Assembly (NCBI GenBank): GCA_017515945.1
Contig: JAFWDX010000251.1
Span: 1 to 6,253, forward strand
Direction: 5' to 3'
Source of the DNA: Blautia sp.
Lineage (GTDB): Bacteria; Bacillota; Clostridia; Lachnospirales; Lachnospiraceae
DNA length: 6,253 bases
Shown: one piece after another, positions 1 through 4,711 of the stretch
Position numbering within the stretch: the first letter of the stretch is position 1
Layout: the number at the start of each line of letters is the position of its first letter
The notes under the pieces: generated by a model
Databases searched by the model: none
Seen by the model: only the letters and a program-made list of their open reading frames with translations
What the model was told of the DNA's origin: nothing
Program-made: the position numbers and the translations under genes

Positions 1-87
1 GGGAGACATAGTACTCCGTCTGCCTCACAGTCTTACAACGCCCGGCGTCCGTCTTTCTGTAATGAGTCAGCCTTTTCCCCCGGTTCA
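1..87. other. Window-edge sequence with no supported gene
   Basis: No gene can be supported. There is one isolated TGAGTCAG at 63-70, possibly the remnant of another repeat arm. A minus-strand ATG at 7-9 with GGAG 4 nt upstream could begin a gene outside the window, but only three codons are visible. Confidence 0.3.
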
Positions 88-157
88 AATGAGTCAGAGG
101 GACAGGTTCCTTGACTCACACAAATGTGAGTCAAGGAACCTGTCCCTCTGACTCATT
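88..157. repeat. REP/BIME-like perfect 33-bp hairpin downstream of kdgK
   Basis: The arms 88-120 and 125-157 are perfectly complementary (33 bp) around a 4-nt loop CAAA (UUUG in minus-strand RNA). Each arm is itself bounded by TGAGTCA and TGACTCA around a core containing GGGACAGG. It lies about 65 nt beyond the kdgK stop. It lacks the U-tract of an intrinsic terminator but may protect or end the transcript. It resembles dispersed palindromic repeats of the REP/BIME type. That link is inferred. Confidence 0.8.
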
Positions 158-160
158 CAA

Positions 161-216
161 GAACAGATTTCCTGACTCTCGCAAACGAGAGTCAAGGACC
201 CTGTCCCTCTGACTCA
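161..216. repeat. Second, partly decayed REP-like hairpin
   Basis: The right half (189-216) matches 128-155 at 27 of 28 positions. The left arm (161-178) matches 100-117 at 14 of 18, all four changes being transitions, and lacks the outer part of the arm. A 9-bp stem remains intact (TGACTCTCG at 173-181, CGAGAGTCA at 186-194) around the same loop CAAA. The hairpin begins 5 nt after the kdgK stop codon on the transcribed strand. Confidence 0.75.
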
Positions 217-221
217 GTTCT

Positions 222-1319
222 TTATCTCTTGACTCTGGCGCCGGCGCCGCTCATGATCGCCTCCACCTCGGACTTGACAGCCATTGTGGTGTCGCCGGGT
301 GTGGTCATGGCCAGAGCACCGTGGGCTGCACCGTAGTTGACGGCCTGCAGCGGATCACCGGTGGCCATCAGGCCGTATACCAGGCCGGAAGCGAAGGAAT
401 CGCCGCCGCCTACACGGTCCATGATCTCCAGTCCGTTGTAGTCGTTTGCCTTGTAGATCTCACCGTCTGCCCAGCAAAGTGCGCTCCAGTCGTTGACGGT
501 AGCGGTCTTTACAGTACGCAGAGTGGTGGCCACGACCTTGAAATTCGGATAGGTCTGGGCTGCGGTGTTGATCATCTTCTTGTAACCCTCGAGGTTAAGG
601 GTCTTGAGGTTCTCATCGTTGCCTTCGATGGCAAAGCCAAGGCAGGCGGTAAAGTCCTCTTCGTTGCCGATCATGACGTCGACATACTTGGCGATCTCTT
701 TGTTGACTTCCTGAGCCTTTTCGATGCCGCCGATGGCACTCCACATGGAGGGACGATAGTTGAGGTCATAGGAAACGACGGTGCCGTATTTCTTGGCGGT
801 CTTGATGGCTTCGATGACGGTCTCACAGGACTGCTCGGAAAGAGCAGCATAGATACCGCCGGTGTGCAGCCAGCGAACGCCGTCCTGACCGAAAATCTTT
901 TCGAAGTCGAAGTCTGCCGGCGTAGCCTTGGAAATGGCGGTGTTGGCTCTGTCGGAGCAGCCGATGGCGCCGCGGATACCAAAACCTCTCTCAGTGAAGT
1001 TGAGGCCGTTACGGCAGGTACGGCCCATGCCGTCTGTCTTCATCCATTTGATGTAGCGGGTGTCCACGCCGCCCTGCAGGATGAAATCCTCCATCAGCTT
1101 GCCGACCTCGTTGTCGGCGAAAGCGGTAAGGACAGCGGTACGCATGCCGAAGCATCTGCGCAGACCGCGGACTACATTGTACTCTCCGCCGCCTTCCCAG
1201 GCTCTGAAGGAGCGGGCGGTACGGATGCGGCCTTCACCGGGATCCAGGCGCAGCATAACCTCGCCAAGGCTGACTGCATCAAACTTACACTCTTCTGCCG
1301 GTCTTAAGTTCAGTTCCAT
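222..1319 (-). CDS. kdgK: 2-keto-3-deoxygluconate kinase (PfkB family)
   Basis: Predicted to phosphorylate KDG to 2-keto-3-deoxy-6-phosphogluconate (KDPG), the shared end of both uronate arms encoded here. It is a PfkB/ribokinase-family sugar kinase. Seen, counting from the chosen start: FDAVSLGEVMLRLDPG (13-28) at the sugar-binding N-terminus, WEGGGEYNVVRGL (41-53), SYDLNYRPSMW (183-193), and the ATP-site signature DRVGGGDSFASG (301-312) with probable catalytic base D307. At 365 residues it is longer than E. coli KdgK (309), as is common for this subgroup from memory. The start is the ATG at 1317-1319 (MELNLRPAEE) because GGAGG lies 8 nt upstream. An in-frame ATG at 1361 would add 14 residues and lacks a good site. 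The last codons (ARVKR, stop TAA) end about 5 nt before a REP-like repeat. Another hexose or ketose kinase specificity cannot be excluded from sequence alone. Confidence 0.88.
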   Translation of the reverse strand: MELNLRPAEECKFDAVSLGEVMLRLDPGEGRIRTARSFRAWEGGGEYNVVRGLRRCFGMRTAVLTAFADNEVGKLMEDFILQGGVDTRYIKWMKTDGMGRTCRNGLNFTERGFGIRGAIGCSDRANTAISKATPADFDFEKIFGQDGVRWLHTGGIYAALSEQSCETVIEAIKTAKKYGTVVSYDLNYRPSMWSAIGGIEKAQEVNKEIAKYVDVMIGNEEDFTACLGFAIEGNDENLKTLNLEGYKKMINTAAQTYPNFKVVATTLRTVKTATVNDWSALCWADGEIYKANDYNGLEIMDRVGGGDSFASGLVYGLMATGDPLQAVNYGAAHGALAMTTPGDTTMAVKSEVEAIMSGAGARVKR

Positions 1320-1327
1320 TTTGTGTC

Positions 1328-1332
1328 CCTCC
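1328..1332 (-). promoter_or_regulatory. Ribosome binding site deciding the kdgK start
   Basis: GGAGG on the minus strand, 8 nt before the ATG at 1319. It lies inside the extra 14 codons that an upstream ATG (1361) would give, and so argues for the shorter protein. Confidence 0.75.
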
Positions 1333-1362
1333 ATATCATAATTGCATTGTTTAGGAGTCATC

Positions 1363-1397
1363 GTAGCTGTTCAGTTACAATCTTCTTCCCAGTTACG
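1363..1397. repeat. 35-nt interspersed repeat, copy upstream of kdgK
   Basis: This 35-nt stretch matches 2990-3024 at 31 of 35 positions and in the same orientation. On the minus strand its ends are GTAACTG and CAGCTAC, near-complementary (one G-U pair). It contains GTTACAATCTTCTTC (1374-1388), one of five related 15-nt units in the window. It covers the stop of the weak 70-codon ORF and ends 43 nt before the kdgK start. Confidence 0.75.
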
Positions 1398-1605
1398 AAT
1401 CATCTTTAATAAAGGATAATCCTGCCGTTTCTTTTGTCCGGCCATTCCCTGCAAAACCGTTCACATAACCGTTATGCCCGCACATCCGCACAAAATACTC
1501 AGCAATCTTTTCATATATACTCATGCGGCCAAATACAAGGTAATTATCCGGACTTCCGCACGGTATATACAGAGGCTCTGAATACGTGGAATCAAAGATT
1601 TCCAC
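1393..1605 (-). CDS. Weak 70-codon ORF of unknown function
   Basis: Not recognised. A GTG-started frame of 70 codons lies between the cupin and kinase genes. GGAGG precedes the GTG at 10 nt, which is slightly long. The product has no signal peptide, membrane segment or known motif. It includes a stretch like EPLYIPCGSPDNYLVFGRM followed by YEKIAEYFVRM. The DNA is visibly more AT-rich than the flanking genes. Its start lies inside a palindrome (1584-1607) and its stop inside an interspersed repeat (1363-1397), so it may be a chance frame or a decayed gene remnant rather than a working protein. Confidence 0.2.
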   Translation of the reverse strand: MEIFDSTYSEPLYIPCGSPDNYLVFGRMSIYEKIAEYFVRMCGHNGYVNGFAGNGRTKETAGLSFIKDDS

Positions 1606-1607
1606 GT
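1584..1607. repeat. 8+8 palindrome upstream of kdgK
   Basis: ACGTGGAA (1584-1591), 8-nt spacer, TTCCACGT (1600-1607): a perfect inverted repeat. It lies 40 nt after the cupin stop and about 265 nt before the kdgK start. It has no T-run after it on either strand, so it does not look like an intrinsic terminator. An operator or a processing hairpin is possible. No regulator is identifiable. Confidence 0.5.
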
Positions 1608-1646
1608 GCTCGGACCCTCCAGCATGTTTTCGGCTTTTATCCTGTT

Positions 1647-1970
1647 TTATTTCAGGAAATCATCCCTCTTCGGGTTAAACACATCCACCAGGATCCCTTC
1701 CTCAAGGCAGGTCACTCCGTGCTCCACGCCGGAAGGCATCTGCACGCTGTCGCCCTGGTTGACCACCTTTGTCTCTCCGCCGATGGTGAAGGAAAAGCTT
1801 CCCTTGGCAATATAGGTGATCTGTTCATGCACATGGCTGTGGAAGTTTCCCTTCGCCCCTTTTTCAAAAGAGATCTCACACATCATCAGATTGTCGGAAT
1901 ATGTGAGGATCCTCCGGGTCACGCCCGGTTCACAGGGCGTGGGGACCGCATCTTTATTATATCCAAACAT
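1647..1970 (-). CDS. kdgF: KdgF-like cupin (unsaturated uronate to 5-keto-4-deoxyuronate)
   Basis: A 107-residue single-domain cupin, the usual size of KdgF. KdgF speeds conversion of 4,5-unsaturated uronates, released by pectin or alginate lyases, into 5-keto-4-deoxyuronate ahead of KduI and KduD. Seen: cupin motif 1 HSHVHEQITYIAKG (44-57) with likely metal ligands H44, H46 and Q50. Motif 2 is GDSVQMPSGVEHG (73-85) with H84. The tail VDVFNPKRDDFLK matches the KdgF pattern D-x-F-x-P-x-R-x-DF. The ATG at 1968-1970 is preceded by AAGGA at 7 nt. It lies 159 nt after the SDR. Its place among uronate genes supports KdgF over the many other small cupins, but no catalytic test can be read from sequence. 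Confidence 0.8.
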   Translation of the reverse strand: MFGYNKDAVPTPCEPGVTRRILTYSDNLMMCEISFEKGAKGNFHSHVHEQITYIAKGSFSFTIGGETKVVNQGDSVQMPSGVEHGVTCLEEGILVDVFNPKRDDFLK

Positions 1971-1977
1971 AACTGTT

Positions 1978-1982
1978 TCCTT
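1978..1982 (-). promoter_or_regulatory. Ribosome binding site of the cupin gene
   Basis: AAGGA on the minus strand, 7 nt upstream of the ATG at 1970, within GAAAGGAAAC. Confidence 0.65.
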
Positions 1983-2023
1983 TCGGAACGGGAAGATATC
2001 TTCACAGCTGCCCGATAGCCGTC

Positions 2024-2123
2024 AAATCATTCTCGTCAGCATCAGATGCCCCCGAATCCGGACTATATCCTTCACCGTCCGGGCAGATTTCATTAAATCT
2101 TTCCCGTCAGCATCAGATGCCCC
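2024..2123. repeat. 29-nt direct repeat between SDR and cupin genes
   Basis: Copies at 2024-2052 and 2095-2123 match at 27 of 29 positions with a 71-nt period. They share the 19-nt core CGTCAGCATCAGATGCCCC. The second copy ends 7 nt before the SDR stop codon (outside the coding sequence). Between them lies CCGGAC-N13-GTCCGG (2058-2082), a weak hairpin. The 159-nt gap holds no ORF. A tandem duplication is the simplest origin. Confidence 0.7.
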
Positions 2124-2129
2124 GGTTCA

Positions 2130-2930
2130 TCACGGCTGCTTGCCGATATAAGCCAGAATACCACCATCCACATAGAGGATATGGCCGTTTACAAAGTCAG
2201 AAGCCTCAGAAGCAAGGAACACAGCGGCGCCCATCAGATCCTCGGGATCTCCCCAGCGCTCCGCGGGTGTCTTTGCGATGATGAAGCTGTCAAAGGGATG
2301 CCTGCTGCCGTCAGCCTGCGGCTCACGCAGCGGAGCCGTCTGAGGTGTGGCGATGTAGCCGGGTCCGATGCCATTGCACTGAATATTGTACGCACCGTAT
2401 TCGGAGGCGATATTCTTTGTCAGCATCTTCAGGCCGCCCTTGGCGGAAGCATAGGCGGATACTGTCTCGCGCCCCAGCTCACTCATCATGGAGCAGATGT
2501 TGATGATCTTGCCATGATGGCGTTCGATCATGCCCGGCAGCACAGCCTTTGACATGATGAACGGTGCGATCAGATCGATGTCAATGACCTCGGAGAACTC
2601 ATCTGTGCTCATCTCTGTCATGGGGATACGCTTGATGATACCCGCATTGTTGACCAGGATGTCGACCGGGCCCAGATCCTTCTCGATGGAAGCGATCATC
2701 TCGCGGACTTCGTCCTCCTTCGTCACATCGCAGAAATAGCCTTTTGCTTCGATACCCTTGGCCGCATAGTCAGCCAGAGCCTGCTGCATATGCTTCTCAC
2801 CGCGGCAGTTGAAAGCGATCTTTGCTCCGGCAGATGCCAGACCCTCGGCGATCGCGAAACCGATGCCGTAAGCCGCGCCTGTCACCAATGCCACTTTTCC
2901 CTCCAGGGAAAACTTCTTCATAATATCCAT
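2130..2930 (-). CDS. kduD: SDR-family 2-keto-3-deoxygluconate / gluconate 5-dehydrogenase (KduD/Ga5DH type)
   Basis: Predicted NAD(P)-dependent short-chain dehydrogenase of 266 residues. In this locus the likely reaction is reduction of 2,5-diketo-3-deoxygluconate to KDG (KduD). The close gluconate 5-dehydrogenase group is the alternative. Seen: Rossmann motif TGAAYGIG (17-24), NNAG (94-97), catalytic S147 (SMMSELGRETVSAY) and YASAK with Y160 and K164. The C-terminus is YVDGGILAYIGKQP. The Asn usual in the classical SDR tetrad appears as Asp119 (IDIDL), which from memory is typical of the gluconate 5-dehydrogenase subgroup. The chosen ATG at 2928-2930 (MDIMKKFSLEG) follows AGGAG by 11 nt, and the protein aligns with the family from there. 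An in-frame ATG at 3017 would add 29 residues (LVTEQ repeated) that come from intergenic repeat DNA and are probably not real. A start three codons later (MKKFSLEG) is also possible. Confidence 0.85.
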   Translation of the reverse strand: MDIMKKFSLEGKVALVTGAAYGIGFAIAEGLASAGAKIAFNCRGEKHMQQALADYAAKGIEAKGYFCDVTKEDEVREMIASIEKDLGPVDILVNNAGIIKRIPMTEMSTDEFSEVIDIDLIAPFIMSKAVLPGMIERHHGKIINICSMMSELGRETVSAYASAKGGLKMLTKNIASEYGAYNIQCNGIGPGYIATPQTAPLREPQADGSRHPFDSFIIAKTPAERWGDPEDLMGAAVFLASEASDFVNGHILYVDGGILAYIGKQP

Positions 2931-2941
2931 AATTCCATCAT

Positions 2942-2946
2942 CTCCT
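2942..2946 (-). promoter_or_regulatory. Ribosome binding site deciding the SDR start
   Basis: AGGAG on the minus strand, 11 nt before the ATG at 2930. The spacing is slightly long but is the best match for the SDR family N-terminus. The intervening ATGs in GATGATGG are out of frame. Confidence 0.6.
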
Positions 2947-2989
2947 GCAGCTTTCTCTTCACGTGCCTGTTCCGTTACAAGCTCCTTTA

Positions 2990-3024
2990 GTAACTGTTCA
3001 GTCACAAGCTTCTTCACAGTTACG
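2990..3024. repeat. 35-nt interspersed repeat, copy upstream of the SDR gene
   Basis: Matches 1363-1397 at 31 of 35 positions. On the minus strand its ends GTAACTG and CAGTTAC are perfectly complementary. It contains GTCACAAGCTTCTTC (3001-3015). It abuts a further unit, GTTACAAGCTCCTTT (2974-2988), at a 27-nt period. Read through in frame, these two give the duplicated peptide LVTEQ. Confidence 0.75.
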
Positions 3025-3069
3025 AGGCCAGGCGCAGGCTCCTTTCGTCACATTGGAAGTGCGCCTCCC

Positions 3070-3194
3070 AAGGGACGCCTTCGGTGTGGCCTTGGCTGCT
3101 CAACTTTTTTCTTACGCACCTCGCAGAAAATGCAAGGTGCTGACTGAACAGTAACCTCCTTTACAGATACGAGGCCGCGCCGAAGGCGTCCCTT
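3070..3194. repeat. 22-nt inverted repeat enclosing a small hairpin
   Basis: The arms are 3070-3091 and 3173-3194, complementary at 20 of 22 positions. The two differences would be G-U pairs in plus-strand RNA but C-A mismatches in minus-strand RNA. The arms share the core GGGACGCCTTCGG and enclose 81 nt. Inside is a hairpin at 3116-3140: GCACCT-C-GCA, loop GAAAA, TGC-A-AGGTGC. No T-run follows on the transcribed strand, so it is not a typical terminator. A MITE-like element or a structured leader of the SDR gene are both possible. Confidence 0.6.
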
Positions 3195-3232
3195 ACTTGC
3201 AAGTCACAGGCTTCTTTCTGTGCCAGTCCTTT

Positions 3233-4711
3233 TTACAGTACAACCCCATCCTTAAAGATGGAGATCTCACGATATCCTTTTTCTTCGGTGCGGGTCTTTT
3301 TGCCGCTGGCGATCTCGATCACGAAATCCAGCAGCCGCTCGCCCGCCTCATCCAGAGGTTCACCCTCGGCGACCGTACCGGCGTTGAAATCGATCCAGCC
3401 CTTTTTCTTTTCATACAGGGCTGTATTGGTGGAGATCTTCACTGTCGGTGCCGGAGCTCCGAAAGGAGTTCCGCGTCCTGTCGTAAACAGGATCATATGG
3501 CAGCCCGCCGCCGTCAGATCGGTACTGGATACCAGGTCGTTGCCGGGACCTGAAAGGAGATTGAGTCCTTTTTTCGTTACCTGATCGCCATAGGCCAGCA
3601 CAGCGCTGACCTGGGCGCTGCCGCCCTTCTGGACGCAGCCGCAGGATTTGTCCTCCAGCGTAGTGATCCCGCCGGCTTTGTTGCCCGGGCTGGGATTCTC
3701 ATAGACCACCTGTCCATGGGAAACGAAGTATTCTTTAAACTTATCGACCATCTCCACGGCCTCGCGGAAGGTGGCCTCATCCTTACAGCGGTTGAACAGC
3801 AGGGACTCGGCTCCGAACATCTCCGGCACCTCTGTCAGCACGGTCGTTCCGCCCAGGGCGATAAGCCGGTCAGAAAATCTGCCGACTGTGGGATTGGCCG
3901 TAATACCGGACAGACCGTCCGAGCCGCCGCACTTCATGCCGACGACCAGCTCGCTGGCGGGAATGGGCTCGCGTACGAATCCGGAAGCAAATGCAGCCAG
4001 CTCCTTTAACAGGGCGCTGCCGGCCTCGATCTCGTCCGGAACCTCCTGACATACCAGGAACTTCACACGGTCCTCATCCCAGCTTCCCAGCTCCTCGCGG
4101 AACTGCTCCTGCGTCAGATTCTCACAGCCCAGGCTCAGCACCAGCACACCGCCCGCATTGGGATGACGAACGAGATCGGCCAGGACTTTGCGCGTCTGGG
4201 CATGATCCGCACCGAGCTGGCTGCAGCCGAAGGGATGTGCAAAGGTATAGATGCCGTCGATGCTGCCCTTCACCAGATCCTGGTTCTCTCTCACCAGCTG
4301 CTGGGCAATCGAATTGACACAGCCGACAGTCGGAATGATCCAGATCTCATTGCGGATCGCGGCCCGGCCGTCTTTCCTGCGGTATCCCATAAAGGTCCTC
4401 GGTGCCGTCTCGGGCATCGGATAGACCTGATGATCATATTTGTATTCGCCGCCCTCGGAGAGCTGCGTATGTACATTATGGGTGTGGACCCAGCTGCCGG
4501 CGGCGATGGGTGCCGTCGCTTCCCCGATCACACATCCGTATTTCACGATGTGGGCGCCCTGCTCGATGGCGGTAAGGGCAACCTTGTGCCCGCGGGCGAC
4601 ATCCTCAGCCAGTGTGACGGTATGCTCACCGGCCTGGATCTGGTCACCTTTTTTCAGGTCCTCCAGCGCTACCGCGACATTGTCGCGGGGATGGATCAGT
4701 ATAGCTTTCAC
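3233..4711 (-). CDS. uxaA: Altronate dehydratase
   Basis: Predicted to dehydrate D-altronate to 2-keto-3-deoxy-D-gluconate (KDG), the step after UxaB. The family is metal (iron) dependent. It is 492 residues, against 495 in E. coli UxaA, and appears complete. Domains seen: an N-terminal SAF domain (about 5-85, ending GSWVHTHNV at 72-80), then the galactarate/altronate dehydratase body with PTVGCVN (127-133), HPFGCSQLG (159-167), LGCEN (194-198), KCGGSDGLSGITANP (260-274), TEVPEMFGAE (293-302), a Cys/Gly-rich stretch DKSCGCVQKGG (354-364) and TTGRGTPFGAP (410-420). The start codon is GTG at 4709-4711, inside a GTGA overlap with the uxaB stop. A strong AAGGAGG sits 7 nt upstream within uxaB, so translational coupling is likely. 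Galactarate dehydratase GarD is related, but the pairing with uxaB and the length support altronate. Confidence 0.94.
   Translation of the reverse strand: MKAILIHPRDNVAVALEDLKKGDQIQAGEHTVTLAEDVARGHKVALTAIEQGAHIVKYGCVIGEATAPIAAGSWVHTHNVHTQLSEGGEYKYDHQVYPMPETAPRTFMGYRRKDGRAAIRNEIWIIPTVGCVNSIAQQLVRENQDLVKGSIDGIYTFAHPFGCSQLGADHAQTRKVLADLVRHPNAGGVLVLSLGCENLTQEQFREELGSWDEDRVKFLVCQEVPDEIEAGSALLKELAAFASGFVREPIPASELVVGMKCGGSDGLSGITANPTVGRFSDRLIALGGTTVLTEVPEMFGAESLLFNRCKDEATFREAVEMVDKFKEYFVSHGQVVYENPSPGNKAGGITTLEDKSCGCVQKGGSAQVSAVLAYGDQVTKKGLNLLSGPGNDLVSSTDLTAAGCHMILFTTGRGTPFGAPAPTVKISTNTALYEKKKGWIDFNAGTVAEGEPLDEAGERLLDFVIEIASGKKTRTEEKGYREISIFKDGVVL

Larger units (their letters stand above)
2971..3217. 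repeat. Composite repeat region filling the uxaA-SDR gap
   Basis: Nearly all of the 302-nt gap is repetitive. Same-orientation units sit at 2974-2988, 3001-3015, 3151-3162 (shortened, GTAACCTCCTTT) and 3203-3217 (GTCACAGGCTTCTTT). A 15-nt inverted pair joins 2990-3004 and 3141-3155 with one mismatch (GTAACTGTTCAGTCA against GTTACTGTTCAGTCA). AGGCGCA at 3030-3036 is inverted as TGCGCCT at 3060-3066. ACTTGCAAGT at 3195-3204 is self-complementary. The pattern suggests nested insertion of small non-autonomous elements rather than a gene. No ORF with coding character is present. Confidence 0.65.

Noticed and set aside
1..9. Start of another minus-strand gene (ATG at 7-9 with GGAG 4 nt upstream)
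   Set aside because: Only three codons are visible, which is not enough to support a gene.
88..157. Intrinsic terminator for kdgK
   Set aside because: The stem is far longer than usual and no U-tract follows on the minus strand (only TTT and then a mixed sequence). It fits a dispersed palindromic repeat better, though it may still affect the 3' end.
63..236. CRISPR array, because of repeated GAGTC-containing units
   Set aside because: The units are inverted as well as direct, unevenly spaced, and lack unique spacers of constant length. They form hairpins of a REP-like kind.
321..1307. 328-codon open frame on the plus strand, antisense to kdgK
   Set aside because: It mirrors the kinase coding frame in GC-rich DNA. 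Its peptide is Val/Gly/Ala-rich with no recognisable domain, while the minus strand carries a clear PfkB kinase.
1997..2025. Promoter for the cupin gene: TTGACG at 2020-2025 with a 17-nt spacer to AAGATA at 1997-2002
   Set aside because: The -35 match is good but the -10 is poor, so it is too weak to list as a feature.
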